Source: Bacillus sp. V2I10 | GTDB lineage: Bacteria; Bacillota; Bacilli; Bacillales; Bacillaceae | DNA: 64,000 nucleotides | Direction of reading: 5' to 3' | Assembly (NCBI RefSeq): GCF_030817055.1 | Contig: NZ_JAUSYV010000001.1 | Span: 3,124,001-3,188,000, forward strand | In this document: in pieces, positions 1 through 8,618 of the stretch | Position numbering within the stretch: the stretch's first letter is position 1 | Layout of the letters: each line of letters starts with the position of its first letter | Notes under the pieces: model-generated | What the model was told of the DNA's origin: nothing | Seen by the model: only the letters and a program-made list of their open reading frames with translations | Database searches by the model: none | Translations under genes and position numbers: made by a program

Positions 1-2
1 TT

Positions 3-449
3 CAGGACATTTCTGACAGAGCAGATGTTAACCAAAGTACCGTCTATCTTCACTACTTGGATAAATTTGATCTATTAAATAAGGTCATGGAAGAACATAT
101 AAACAATATGGGTAATTTTTGTGAGTCGGCAACTGAAATGGATTTTATAGAGTCAACTGTACACTGTATGGAATACCTTGAGAGTAATTATTTATTCTTT
201 TCGACGATGTTGCCGAGTGAAGGAGCCCCATATTTTCGTAGTCGGTTCCTTAAGTTTAATATCGAAGAGTTCAAGAAAGATCTGGACATTACAAAAAGAA
301 AAAATTATGGGCATAATGCAGATGTGATTGTGCAATTTATCGCAAATGCTTACGTAGGGATAGCGGAATGGTGGTTAAAGAATGGAATGCCTTATCCACC
401 TCGTATCATGGCAGATGAAGTGGGAGATTTGTTAGAGAGGCTCGTATAG
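3..449 (+). CDS. TetR/AcrR-family regulator, 5' end outside the window
   Basis: The frame is open from base 3, before the first listed start, and begins inside the N-terminal helix-turn-helix (QDISDRADVNQSTVYLHYL), so the gene starts upstream of the window. The rest matches the ligand-binding half of the intact TetR protein at 5405-5950, with about 18 differences in 130 residues. It presumably represses a neighbouring gene in response to a small molecule; the ligand is unknown. A hairpin with a T-run follows about 60 bp after the stop. It is a diverged paralogue and looks functional as far as visible. Confidence 0.85.
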   Translation, partial: QDISDRADVNQSTVYLHYLDKFDLLNKVMEEHINNMGNFCESATEMDFIESTVHCMEYLESNYLFFSTMLPSEGAPYFRSRFLKFNIEEFKKDLDITKRKNYGHNADVIVQFIANAYVGIAEWWLKNGMPYPPRIMADEVGDLLERLV

Positions 450-506
450 ATATTTCAAGAAGGAATTCGAAGTATCATTAAGAAAATTAAATTTGCTCCG
501 ATAATT

Positions 507-541
507 AAAAGGCTAGGTAAATCTCATGCCTAGCCTTTTTT
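507..541 (+). terminator. Rho-independent terminator after the TetR gene
   Basis: Arms AAAAGGCTAGG and CCTAGCCTTTT enclose a short loop and are followed by six T. An A-run precedes it, so it could also act on the minus strand for the MFS gene that ends at 644. Confidence 0.8.
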
Positions 542-643
542 GATCCATTGAGTCGTACTTAAAGCCGCTTTTTTCTTTTTTTTGCTCTTTGGTTATATGG
601 TATAAATCAATAAAATAATGTTATTGAATGTTGAATCAAGTCC

Positions 644-1813
644 TTATCTAGAAAGTTGTTGTGTAGGAGTAAACATGTAGGTTCTTAGAAAAATAGTTAC
701 CAAACTTAGTATCAATGATAGGATTCCCACCAATACGACATATTGTGTACCCATTTCTGATATAAATAAACCGCCTGCAGCTACACCAAATGTTACTCCT
801 AAGTTAGCTGATGTTAGAAATAAACCATTAGCGAAATCAGGAGCTTCGGGAGCCGAAGACATAATCCAATATTGATTAATATTCGCCCCTATACCAGCTA
901 ATATTCCCCAAATTAAAGTAATGATTGCCATAGGTACGGTAAACTGTCCTGTGAAGAATAATATGATGTAAACAGCCCCCAATACAAAAGGAAAAGATAT
1001 TACAGATTTGATGGCACTATGAGTAAGTAACTTCCCTGCCACAATGTTTCCAATAATATTGGCCCCACCGTAGATGAATAACATTAAACTAATTGCATTT
1101 GAAGACATATTCGTAACAGTTTTCAGATATTCAGCAAGATAACTATAAACTCCAAATACGGCTGAGTTTAATAAAATGACAGCCGCAATGGAAAGCCATG
1201 TAATTGATTTTTTTAATACGCTTAATTGAGCTCCGTAAGAAAGTTTTTCCTTAACAGGCATCGATGGTACAAATAATACTGTAGCAATAAATGCTATAGT
1301 ATTAATAACAGCAAAGAATACCATCGCCATTTGTAAAGAAGTTGCACTAGCAATAAAACTTGCGATTGGTACACCGACTACCATACCCGCAGATACACCA
1401 ATAAAAACTTTAGAAACAGCTTTTGGAGCTTCTTCTTTGCTTACTGAGGCAGCAGCTACTGTAAAAGCCAACGAACAATAAATGGGATGAAAAAAGGCTG
1501 GAACTACACGAGCAAGTAATGCAATGGTAAAGTTAGATGTAAAGATGGAGACAATGTTCCCCAGAACGAAAACACCAAGTACGAGTAACATGACCTTCTT
1601 CCGATTTATACCCGAAAACAATAACGGCATCGTTGGACCTGCTACTGCAACAGTAAGGGCAAAAAGACTCACCAGCAGCCCTGCTGTAGATACACTGATA
1701 TTATAGTGGTCAGCAAGAGAAGGTAAGATCCCAATAACACCCATTTCAGTATTTATGATACCGAAAACTCCGAGGGTCAAAATATATATAAGCAAATTAT
1801 TTCCTTTAGCCAA
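644..1813 (-). CDS. MFS drug-efflux-type transporter
   Basis: The 389 residues form about 12 hydrophobic segments. The loop between segments 2 and 3 carries the major-facilitator-type basic motif (SGINRKKVM), and the antiporter-type helix 5 is glycine-rich (GVSAGMVVGVPIAS). It resembles the AraJ/CmlR-like proton-coupled exporters, which expel sugars or drugs; the substrate cannot be told. Translation starts at TTG (1813), with AAAGGAGGT seven bases upstream. A TetR remnant (2110-2199) lies divergently upstream and an intact TetR tail lies downstream, so TetR control of an exporter is plausible here. Confidence 0.88.
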   Translation of the reverse strand: MAKGNNLLIYILTLGVFGIINTEMGVIGILPSLADHYNISVSTAGLLVSLFALTVAVAGPTMPLLFSGINRKKVMLLVLGVFVLGNIVSIFTSNFTIALLARVVPAFFHPIYCSLAFTVAAASVSKEEAPKAVSKVFIGVSAGMVVGVPIASFIASATSLQMAMVFFAVINTIAFIATVLFVPSMPVKEKLSYGAQLSVLKKSITWLSIAAVILLNSAVFGVYSYLAEYLKTVTNMSSNAISLMLFIYGGANIIGNIVAGKLLTHSAIKSVISFPFVLGAVYIILFFTGQFTVPMAIITLIWGILAGIGANINQYWIMSSAPEAPDFANGLFLTSANLGVTFGVAAGGLFISEMGTQYVVLVGILSLILSLVTIFLRTYMFTPTQQLSR

Positions 1814-2109
1814 TATTTATACCTCCTTTAATGATAAGTCTAGAAGTTATTAAGAGGAACGTAAATCATACAGAACATACCTAGCTAGCTTTTTCTTCAT
1901 TCTCAGAACAGCACACAATGAAAGTCAGCAAAATACTGCTTTTTAACTTCACTTATCTCTATCCTTCATAAATCAATTCAGGACTAAGGAATACAGTTTC
2001 CTTTGAAAAAAATTGAATTAAAGCCTTGGATGATTAGCAACTACATTTAATCCATTTTTTCAAGTTTCACTGTAAAATCGCCATCTTTAGGAAAGTTTGG
2101 TGACCTAAA

Positions 2110-2199
2110 ATGTCGAAAATAGATAGAAGAATAACCAAAAGCCAAGAAGCCATTAATAAGGATTTTATTGAACTGATTTCTGAAAATCCGATTCAATAA
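2110..2199 (+). pseudogene. N-terminal remnant of a third TetR copy
   Basis: A 29-codon frame (MSKIDRRITKSQEAINKDFI...) matches the first 25 or so residues of the TetR protein at 5405, including the upstream bases GGAAAGTTTGGTGACC, then runs into TAA where homology stops. It is the broken start of a duplicate, divergent from the MFS gene exactly as the intact copy is divergent from the hydrolase at 4085-5170. The helix-turn-helix is lost, so it cannot bind DNA. Confidence 0.75.
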
Positions 2200-2231
2200 T
2201 TCATTTGATGTCCTTCACTTTTAAAGTTATT

Positions 2232-2921
2232 TCAGTTTTTTTGAACTGCTTTTTTCTCTTGCCTCTGTATAAATTTCAAAGCATAATGTGTCCCACAAAC
2301 ATAGATTCCCATGATAGATAGGTAGTCAATTAAGAATTTTATAGTGGAATCATCATTGAACCAACTACCAAATGGGTTATAAATGATTAGCTTAGAACCA
2401 ATCTCTCTCTCAAAGGAAGTATGCATCCCATAAGCAACAATTAACACCGCCAAAATACGCAACCCTACGGTGAGAATACGGCTAGTGCCGGTAATTCCCG
2501 TCATCCTCCGCACTGAATTGACAACTATAGCCCAGGAAAAACCTATATGAACTGCCATGATGATGAATCCCCAATAGGCAGTTTGAACATGTAATTGCCG
2601 TAGCGTCATGTCGTTTTTTATAGGAATATTGGGAAATAAATCACTTGAAATCAGCACAGCGCTTATCATCATCAAAGCCATAGTTACAAGAAAAAGGATA
2701 TTGATCCCTATTTGTAGAATGCGCCGTAAATTATGCGTTCCCTTAAAAATTGCTTTATACCAACGTCGATTTAATAAGTTATGGACGAAAAATAATATCA
2801 GTACCACAACTCCTACTATTTCATGAATTGTATTTCCGGTAATATGGTAAGCAATGGCTATCAACATGAGAAATGTCATAACAAGGTCATTTCCTAGCTT
2901 GAATAACATCTTTAAATTCAA
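2232..2921 (-). CDS. DUF4405 cytochrome b-like membrane protein
   Basis: The 229 residues have about five membrane segments and histidines placed within or near them (AYHITG, VHNLLN, RQLHVQ, AVHIGF), the pattern of DUF4405 proteins related to b-type cytochromes. It probably carries haem and passes electrons across the membrane. It starts at TTG (2921) after AGAGGT. It lies 87 bp after the cytochrome P460-like lipoprotein gene on the same strand, so the two likely form an operon and a redox pair. The family is assigned with good confidence, the electron partner only by context. Confidence 0.78.
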   Translation of the reverse strand: MNLKMLFKLGNDLVMTFLMLIAIAYHITGNTIHEIVGVVVLILFFVHNLLNRRWYKAIFKGTHNLRRILQIGINILFLVTMALMMISAVLISSDLFPNIPIKNDMTLRQLHVQTAYWGFIIMAVHIGFSWAIVVNSVRRMTGITGTSRILTVGLRILAVLIVAYGMHTSFEREIGSKLIIYNPFGSWFNDDSTIKFLIDYLSIMGIYVCGTHYALKFIQRQEKKAVQKN

Positions 2922-3008
2922 AGCGTGTACCTCTTTCTATTAAATATTAACGCTGGATTGGATGTGTCCATAGTAGACCCGTAAATACCTTTAATGGCAA
3001 CATATCCA

Positions 3009-3752
3009 TTAGCTTTTATATTGCTGTAAATACAACCTCAAAAGTACCTCCTGAATTTTATTCGTTTTTTCCTCATCATCTATTAAACTAATTTCTTCTT
3101 TATTAACATCCTCCTTATCATCTTTCATATTGGCGGATATCTTCCAATGCTCAGAAGGAATAGCTGCGATTGTGGTTTCTGAACTGCCGTTTTTTGATTG
3201 TGAAATCTCTCCTAAATCAAACTCTTTCATCTGATCCATCGAATTCAAATAGTCATCTCTTAACTGATTGGCATGGCAGGCAAAGCAGCGACCAATATTA
3301 TCTTCTCTCACTTTTTTATCAGGAGTAAATGCTTGGTATTCCCATTCCCCATTACGTTCTTCCGGCGAATATTGGGAACCCCATCCGGTACGTTTTTCCA
3401 TCACTAAATATTGATCAAGCTCTCCGTCCTTATATCCTACAAGAGTAATAACGGTGCCGCTCGGAAGCTCCTCTCCGTTCTGTACTGCTTCAATCGCTTC
3501 CTTACTATTTATATAGATGTCTTCATGAATATCTCCTCGATCGTAAGTGGCAAACACGATCCCCTTTTCAAGGTCTTCAGGGAATTTAACAAGGTTAGCC
3601 CCAGATCCAATCTCAGCGTATTCCCCAGATTTAGCCCCAGAGGAATTCTCTTCTTGTTGAGAAATGTCCTTTGTACCAGTATCATTGTTGTTGCAAGCAG
3701 TAAGGGTGAGGGCTAGCAGCAACGCAAATGAATGAAATAATCGTTTTTTCAT
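3009..3752 (-). CDS. Cytochrome P460-like haem lipoprotein
   Basis: The start is the ATG at 3752, preceded by GGAGG eight bases upstream; a longer frame begins inside that ribosome site. A signal peptide ends in the lipobox LTAC (Cys about residue 20), so the protein is anchored outside the membrane. The body shows one CxxCH haem motif (CFACHANQ) in a cytochrome P460-type context with a variable tail rich in charged residues. P460 relatives take part in oxidation of small nitrogen or sulfur compounds, but many Gram-positive members are uncharacterised. The DUF4405 partner lies directly downstream. Confidence 0.8.
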   Translation of the reverse strand: MKKRLFHSFALLLALTLTACNNNDTGTKDISQQEENSSGAKSGEYAEIGSGANLVKFPEDLEKGIVFATYDRGDIHEDIYINSKEAIEAVQNGEELPSGTVITLVGYKDGELDQYLVMEKRTGWGSQYSPEERNGEWEYQAFTPDKKVREDNIGRCFACHANQLRDDYLNSMDQMKEFDLGEISQSKNGSSETTIAAIPSEHWKISANMKDDKEDVNKEEISLIDDEEKTNKIQEVLLRLYLQQYKS

Positions 3753-3984
3753 CCCGTTTTCCTCCTCCAAGTTTCGTTTTATTGTCTCGTAAATTCATCG
3801 TGACTTGGCTTCTACCTGACTATTAATCCAAGTTGAATATCGTTGTCTTTAGATGGTAAGGGAATTACTTTCATACTGATTTCTTCTCTATTCGTTATAT
3901 CCGCCAAGCATAAAAAACTCCATTATATGGTAATGATTAACAACACCCTTCTAATCTACATAACGTATGGAATTCTATTCAGAC

Positions 3985-4024
3985 AAAAAAGTGTGAATCC
4001 CGACAAGATATGCGGGATTCACAC
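3985..4024 (-). terminator. Terminator of the secreted hydrolase gene
   Basis: The arms GTGTGAATCCCG and CGGGATTCACAC are perfectly paired and followed on the minus strand by six T. It lies 60 bp beyond the stop of the gene at 4085-5170. The region from 3753 to 3984 holds no supported gene. Confidence 0.85.
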
Positions 4025-4084
4025 AGCGATTTCACTCAAAGTACCATTGGCACACAAAGCTCTCTACGATCTTCAACACAAGCA

Positions 4085-5170
4085 TTATTTTTTCTTCAGA
4101 TTTTCTTTGAAGAAGGACTCAAGCTTGTCAAAAGGGATTAAATTCACCCGGTCGTACAGATCCACATGACCTGCGCCCGGAACAATGTAGAGTTCCTTCT
4201 GTTCGCCTGCTAGCTTGTAGGCGTCTTCGCTGAACTCTCTGGAATGAGCGTTTTCACCCGCGATGAAAAGCATCGGACGAGGAGAAATCGTCTCTATGTC
4301 TTCGAACGGGTAGAAATTCATGAACTTGACGTTACTGGTCAGTGTCGGGTGTGTCGTGAGTTCAGGTGACGAGCCCTTAGGAGTGAATTCGCCCCTTGGA
4401 GTGCGGTAGAAGTCATAAAACTCACGCTCAATGGCAGTAGAGTTTTCATTTAGCTCATGTACTGTCCCACTGGTGTATTTGGTTTCACCGCCCGTGAACT
4501 CTACATAGCGTTGCTCGGCTGCCTCTGCAATGATCTTCTTTCTTTGCTCAAGTGTCAGGGAATGCTTAAGCCCATTACGGTTGGCAGCGCCCATGTCGTA
4601 CATACTGACTGTCGCAATGGCTTTCATGCGCGAGTCGATCTTGGCTGCGCTGATGGCAAAGCTTCCGCTGCCACAAATCCCGATAACACCAATCCGATCC
4701 CTGTCAACAAACTGCCGGGTGCCCAGGAAATCCACCGCAGCACTGAAATCCTCGGCATAGATATCCGGCGAAACAGCATTGCGAGGCTGACCCTCGCTCT
4801 CTCCCCAGGAAGACAAATCAAAGGACAAAGTAACGAATCCCCGTTCAGCCATTTTCTGGGCATACAGATTCGCACTTTGTTCTTTTACTGCGCCCATAGG
4901 ATGCCCGACAATGATCGCGGGATTTTTGGTGTTCTTCTTCAAACCTTTGGGAATAAAAAGATTCCCAACAACATTCATGTTGTATTGATTTTTAAACTCA
5001 ACCTTCTTCATGGTTACCTTGTTGCTCTTGTAAAAATTGTCTGCTCCATTGGACATGTCCGGCGTGTATGCAGCGCCAACGCTGGTCTTGGATGCAACGA
5101 TGGTCGCGGATAAAAGCAAGCCCAGTGCTATCACTGTGAGTACACGCGTGATAATAGATTTTTTTTTCAT
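4085..5170 (-). CDS. Secreted alpha/beta hydrolase (YcjY/dienelactone hydrolase type)
   Basis: The 361 residues begin with a signal peptide or anchor (MKKKSIITRVLTVIALGLLL). The nucleophile elbow GICGSG places Ser168, an early strand motif VGHPMG gives the oxyanion side, and GAGHVDLYD near the end supplies His. Relatives hydrolyse esters or lactones, and the substrate is unknown. The gene is divergent from the TetR gene at 5405, with palindromes between them, so that regulator probably controls it. A strong terminator follows. Confidence 0.82.
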   Translation of the reverse strand: MKKKSIITRVLTVIALGLLLSATIVASKTSVGAAYTPDMSNGADNFYKSNKVTMKKVEFKNQYNMNVVGNLFIPKGLKKNTKNPAIIVGHPMGAVKEQSANLYAQKMAERGFVTLSFDLSSWGESEGQPRNAVSPDIYAEDFSAAVDFLGTRQFVDRDRIGVIGICGSGSFAISAAKIDSRMKAIATVSMYDMGAANRNGLKHSLTLEQRKKIIAEAAEQRYVEFTGGETKYTSGTVHELNENSTAIEREFYDFYRTPRGEFTPKGSSPELTTHPTLTSNVKFMNFYPFEDIETISPRPMLFIAGENAHSREFSEDAYKLAGEQKELYIVPGAGHVDLYDRVNLIPFDKLESFFKENLKKK

Positions 5171-5269
5171 TTTAAAATAACACCCTTTCTTATTTTTGTT
5201 TTGAAAATAATTCTTTTGTAACTATCATGGTGTACATTGACTTCGTTCAAAAAAGAAAAGCATCATTGA

Positions 5270-5355
5270 TTGATTAATCAACATCTGTTTATAATTATAA
5301 ATAGAAACACGATGCTCACAATGGTTAAATGAACGCAATTCGTTGATTACTCAAC
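5270..5355. promoter_or_regulatory. Palindromic candidate TetR operators
   Basis: The divergent intergenic region holds TTGATTAATCAA (5270-5281, a perfect palindrome) and GTTGATTACTCAAC (5342-5355, five-base arms). A half-site GTTGATTATC lies just before the TetR start. All share the core TTGATTA. Position between a TetR gene and a divergent enzyme gene makes them the natural operators. Binding is inferred. Confidence 0.55.
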
Positions 5356-5404
5356 AAATCAATAAAAATTGTTGATTATCTTAGGAAAGTCTGGTGACCA
5401 AACA

Positions 5405-5950
5405 ATGCCGAAAGTAGATAGAAGAATAACCAAAAGCCAAGAAGCCATTAAAAAGGCTCTTATCGAACTGATGTCTGAAAAAAATTTTGATAACATAACT
5501 ATTCAGGACATTTCTGACAGGGCAAACGTGAACCGAGGAACCATCTATCTTCATTACTTAGATAAATTTGATCTATTAGATAAAATCATGGAAGAACATA
5601 TAAACAACATGAGTAATTTTTGCGAGTCGGCAACTGAAATGGATTTTATAGAATCGACTGTACACTGTATGGAATACTTTGAGAGTAATTATTTATTCTT
5701 TTCGACGATGTTAGCGAGTGAAGGAGCTCCATATTTTCGTAGTCAGTTCCTTAAGTTTAATATCGAAGAGTTCAAGAAAGATGTGGACATAACAAAAGGA
5801 AAAAATGACGGTCAAAATGAAGATGTAATTGTTCAATTTGTTGCAAATGCTTACGTAGGGGTAGTGGAATGGTGGTTAAAGAATGGAATGCCTTATCCAC
5901 CTCGTGTCATGGCAGAAAAAGTGGGGGATTTGTTAGAGAGAATTGTATAG
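5405..5950 (+). CDS. TetR/AcrR-family regulator, intact copy
   Basis: The 181-residue protein starts at ATG 5405 (MPKVDRRITKSQ); GGTGA lies seven bases upstream, and the longer frame would begin within the operator region. The N-terminal helix-turn-helix spans about residues 10-55 (ITIQDISDRANVNRGTIYLHY), and the C-terminal half resembles the TetR_C_8 type. It is likely a repressor of the divergent hydrolase gene and of itself. A close paralogue is at the left edge of the window and an N-terminal fragment is at 2110, so this locus has been duplicated. Confidence 0.88.
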   Translation: MPKVDRRITKSQEAIKKALIELMSEKNFDNITIQDISDRANVNRGTIYLHYLDKFDLLDKIMEEHINNMSNFCESATEMDFIESTVHCMEYFESNYLFFSTMLASEGAPYFRSQFLKFNIEEFKKDVDITKGKNDGQNEDVIVQFVANAYVGVVEWWLKNGMPYPPRVMAEKVGDLLERIV

Positions 5951-6074
5951 TTACCTACTATGAAAAACCTCCCTTAAATTAGTGAAAAAGAAAAGGATAA
6001 TTTCTTTGGACGAGGCTTTTACTAGGATACCTGTCTCTTAGTATTCATTAAAATCACATTGTGAATCATTTTAC

Positions 6075-6102
6075 TTAAGCGGGTGCTTTAGTGGAACAAG
6101 CC
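6075..6102 (+). repeat. GCCC-core repeat in the opposite orientation
   Basis: TTAAGCGGGTGC followed by TTTAGTGGAAC is the reverse of the dispersed GCCC-type element. It is the only copy found that points this way, and it lies at the 3' side of a plus-strand gene (the TetR gene). Confidence 0.5.
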
Positions 6103-6182
6103 AATCTAAAAAAGTCGAATCCTTAGCGTTGAACTGCACCCCAATTGTTAGACACAACTAACAATTGGAGGTGCAGTTTTTT

Positions 6183-6704
6183 ATGGCGAGATTTACTTCA
6201 GAAGAAAAAATACAGGCAGTAAGACAATATATAGATGGTAATGAGGGAGGACAAACAATTGCTAAATCTATTGGTGTTCATCCGAGTTTACTCCATCAGT
6301 GGATTAAACAATTTGCACTTTTTGGTGATGATGCTTTTGAAAAACGCTATACACCCTACCCCGCACAGTTTAAACTAGATGTACTCAATTATATGAACGA
6401 ACACGGGACGTCTATCAGGGAAACTGCGGCGATTTTTAATATTCCATCTTATGAAACGCTTCGAAAATGGAAAGTTGCTTATGAAACAGAAGGATTTGAT
6501 GCCCTACAATCAAAGAAAAAGGGGCGTCCATCCATGAAAAATAAAAATAATAAGACATCAAATACTCATGTACCCGATGAAGGGTCAATAGAGGCTTTAC
6601 AGGCAGAGAATGAACGTTTACGTATAGAGAATGCCTATTTAAAAAAGTTGAATGCCTTAGTTCAAAACAAGGAAAAATCACCAAACAAGACAAAGCACAA
6701 GTAG
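6183..6704 (+). CDS. IS3-family transposase OrfA
   Basis: The 173-residue protein starts at ATG 6183 (MARFTSEEK), with GGAGGTG nine bases upstream. It has two helix-turn-helix units (about residues 5-45 and 60-105), then a leucine-zipper-like coiled coil near the end. It binds the terminal repeats and regulates transposition. Near the end the heptamer A AAA AAG (6641-6647) is in the right phase for -1 ribosomal frameshifting into the OrfB frame, which stays open from there on, so a fused OrfAB transposase can be made. Confidence 0.92.
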   Translation: MARFTSEEKIQAVRQYIDGNEGGQTIAKSIGVHPSLLHQWIKQFALFGDDAFEKRYTPYPAQFKLDVLNYMNEHGTSIRETAAIFNIPSYETLRKWKVAYETEGFDALQSKKKGRPSMKNKNNKTSNTHVPDEGSIEALQAENERLRIENAYLKKLNALVQNKEKSPNKTKHK

Positions 6705-6730
6705 TCTATGAATTAAGGAATGCATTCCCG

Positions 6731-7543
6731 GTGAAAGCACTTATACAGCTAGCAGACATTCCGCGTAGCACGTATTACTATTGGGTGAAAAACTTCGGTC
6801 GTCCTGATCCAGATGCAGAACTGAAAGTATTGATTAAATCTGTTTTCGATGAACATGAAGGTCGGTTTGGTTACCGTCGTATTCGTGATGAACTTAGAAA
6901 TCGCGGACACCAAGTAAACCACAAAAAGGTACAGCGTATCATGAAAGAACTAGGGCTAAAATGTCTTGTCCGTATGAAAAAATACCGCTCTTACAAAGGA
7001 ACTGTGGGCAAGATTGCTCTAAATATTTTAGATCGTAATTTCAAAGCTGAAAAACCAAATGAGAAATGGGTTACGGATATTACAGAGTTTAAATTATTTG
7101 GAGAAAAGCTATATTTATCGCCGATATTGGACTTATTTAATGGAGAAATCATTACGTATACAATCGGTTCAAGACCAACCTACTCACTCATTTCAACGAT
7201 GTTAGATCAAGCTTTTGAAAGTTTAACAGACGACGCTACTCTCCTTATTCATTCCGATCAAGGCTGGCATTATCAAATGAAACAATACAGTAATGCCCTT
7301 AGGGAACGTGGCATTACGCAAAGTATGTCTCGCAAAGGGAATTGTTACGATAACGCTGTTATGGAAAATTTCTTTGGTATCATGAAATCGGAACTTCTTT
7401 ATCTAAAAGAATTTGAAAGTGTGGAACACTTTAAACAAGAACTAGAAAAATATATAGAATACTATAATCACAAACGAATCAAGGCAAAATTAAAAGGCAT
7501 GAGCCCGGTACAATACCGAGCTCATGCCCAACGGGCTGCCTAA
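6731..7543 (+). CDS. IS3-family transposase OrfB (DDE integrase)
   Basis: The rve-type catalytic core shows Asp116 (VTDITEF), Asp176 (IHSDQG) and Glu212 (AVMENFFG), with 35 residues between the last two, as IS3 transposases require. An HTH_21-like region precedes it. The frame is open upstream through the slippery site at 6641, so the active protein is probably the OrfAB fusion and the ATG at 6731 a minor start. All motifs are intact and the element may be active. Confidence 0.92.
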   Translation: MKALIQLADIPRSTYYYWVKNFGRPDPDAELKVLIKSVFDEHEGRFGYRRIRDELRNRGHQVNHKKVQRIMKELGLKCLVRMKKYRSYKGTVGKIALNILDRNFKAEKPNEKWVTDITEFKLFGEKLYLSPILDLFNGEIITYTIGSRPTYSLISTMLDQAFESLTDDATLLIHSDQGWHYQMKQYSNALRERGITQSMSRKGNCYDNAVMENFFGIMKSELLYLKEFESVEHFKQELEKYIEYYNHKRIKAKLKGMSPVQYRAHAQRAA

Positions 7544-7691
7544 TGAAATAACCTGTCTAACTTTATGGGGTCAGTTCACGTACGGGAATTCGACTTTTTC
7601 AGGTTAAAATTCGCTTAGCGTACAAAATTTCCGAAATGTTGGCGGTACCCCTACTCTAAATAACCAGGAGTTCAGTTTCGAAGATTCAATC

Positions 7692-8053
7692 TCACTCAGG
7701 TAAGACCAAGCCTTTAATCTGAAAGAAGTTTAAGTTATAAAAGTCTGTTTGATATTTATGTAAAGTTAACGAACATCCTTTGCAAGCAGATGGAATATTA
7801 ATTGTAGCACCTTTGAAATTTTCTTCTGACTTTGTTGTACTTCCATCGTATATGATTACTTCGAGCAACTGAAATTGAGTATGCCATCTCCATTCTTAAA
7901 ATGAAATTCGTAACTACCGTCCTCATCGTTACCATCAATATTCGCTGAGTATTTTCCAGTCCAACTCTTACTTTCTCCGGTAAGGTTTATAAATTCATTG
8001 CTGCATCCAGTCAAAATCAACAACAATAAAGCAGTATAAAATATTCTTTTCAT
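7692..8053 (-). pseudogene. Small lipoprotein gene split by a frameshift
   Basis: It starts at ATG 8053 (MKRIFYTALLLLILTGCSN), with a signal peptide and lipobox LTGC. The first frame stops at 7856. A shift near 7865-7880 opens a second frame reading EVIIYDGSTTKSEENF, then INIPSACKGC, down to TGA at 7692, which continues as a plausible secreted domain. The protein family is not recognised. One base gained or lost would restore about 120 residues, so this is a recent pseudogene or a sequencing error. Confidence 0.62.
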
Positions 8054-8087
8054 ATTAGCCTCCAATTTCTCAGCAGTGCTCTTACTA

Positions 8088-8112
8088 CACAAACGCCCCC
8101 TTTAACGGAATA
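8088..8112 (-). repeat. Short GCCC-core repeat
   Basis: ACGCCCCCTTTAACGGAAT matches the core-plus-right-arm pattern of the dispersed element (core GCCC, then a ten-base arm ending GGAA). It separates two small minus-strand genes. Confidence 0.45.
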
Positions 8113-8118
8113 GTATTT

Positions 8119-8352
8119 TTACAATTTTTTCTTTTTGAATCGCAAATTAACATATACAAGTAGGATTGCAATTATCGAAATTATTATTGAGTATTCTAGT
8201 ATCATAAAGAAAAAATCTGGATAAGAAGTTTCTTCATATGAACCCATACCGTTTACATCTTCTGTGATCTTTGTTCTATCTAAGAATACTAACAACAATG
8301 AAAAAGAAGTAATAAATGAATATATAGCAGTTTTAACAAAAATTTTCTCCAT
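8119..8352 (-). CDS. Small two-segment membrane protein
   Basis: The start at ATG 8352 (MEKIFVKTA) is chosen because GGAGGG lies seven to eight bases upstream. The 77 residues form two hydrophobic segments (about 8-25 and 50-70), joined by an acidic loop, and end in a lysine-rich tail. No family is recognised. It is flanked on both sides by GCCC-core repeats, as several small genes here are. Confidence 0.6.
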   Translation of the reverse strand: MEKIFVKTAIYSFITSFSLLLVFLDRTKITEDVNGMGSYEETSYPDFFFMILEYSIIISIIAILLVYVNLRFKKKKL

Positions 8353-8390
8353 AATAAATCCCTCCATCTATGTAACGACATTTAATTCTT

Positions 8391-8580
8391 CTTCAACAAT
8401 CCTGCCCTTTTCTGGAATAACTTACAAATTCAAGATGAACTATCTAATTTCCTTTCTTCCTCCAGAATCTGGCCCTTTACTTCAATACTAAGAGGCGACA
8501 CTTTGTTAAGTAATCGCCCCCGATTGTTGAATATCATTTATGTTGTCTTATCGAAGAAAAGCGCCCGTTTGCTTAATAAG
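8391..8580 (-). repeat. Composite GCCC-core repeat with terminator hairpin
   Basis: This is the fullest copy of the dispersed element. From the left it reads CTTCAACAATCCTGCCC, a 60-bp block ending TCTGGCCC, a block with GCGACACTTTGTTAAG, then CGCCCCCGATTGTTGAA, a block ATTTATGTTGTCTTATCG, and AGCGCCCGTTTGCTTAA. On the minus strand the GGCGA...TCGCC hairpin lies about 100 bp after the Lrp gene stop and can terminate it. Blocks recur in other combinations at 19405, 33690, 35190 and 46425. Confidence 0.8.
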
Positions 8581-8618
8581 AAAAAATCCTACATTATCAA
8601 AAATCCACATATAAACGG

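Larger units (their letters stand above)
6130..7578 (+). mobile_element. Intact IS3-family (IS150-like) insertion sequence
   Basis: The element is 1449 bp. Left end TGAACTGCACCCC and right end GGGGTCAGTTCA form imperfect inverted repeats of about 25 bp, and each end carries TGTCTAAC on its inner side. A 3-bp duplication CGT flanks it (6127-6129, 7579-7581). It encodes OrfA and OrfB in overlapping frames with a slippery A AAA AAG at 6641-6647. The outside flanks pair with each other (AAAAAGTCGAAT and ATTCGACTTTTT), so the element sits in a hairpin loop. Confidence 0.93.

Noticed and set aside
3940..3975. dif-like site near 3950 (AATCTACATAA)
   Set aside because: Only the XerD-type half fits; the other arm shows no similarity and no cassette layout is near.
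4457..5113. 218-residue plus-strand frame
   Set aside because: It is antisense to the secreted hydrolase, has no ribosome site and no recognisable domain.
8391..8580. GCCC-core blocks as a CRISPR array
   Set aside because: Spacing is irregular, the spacers recur, and no cas gene is near.
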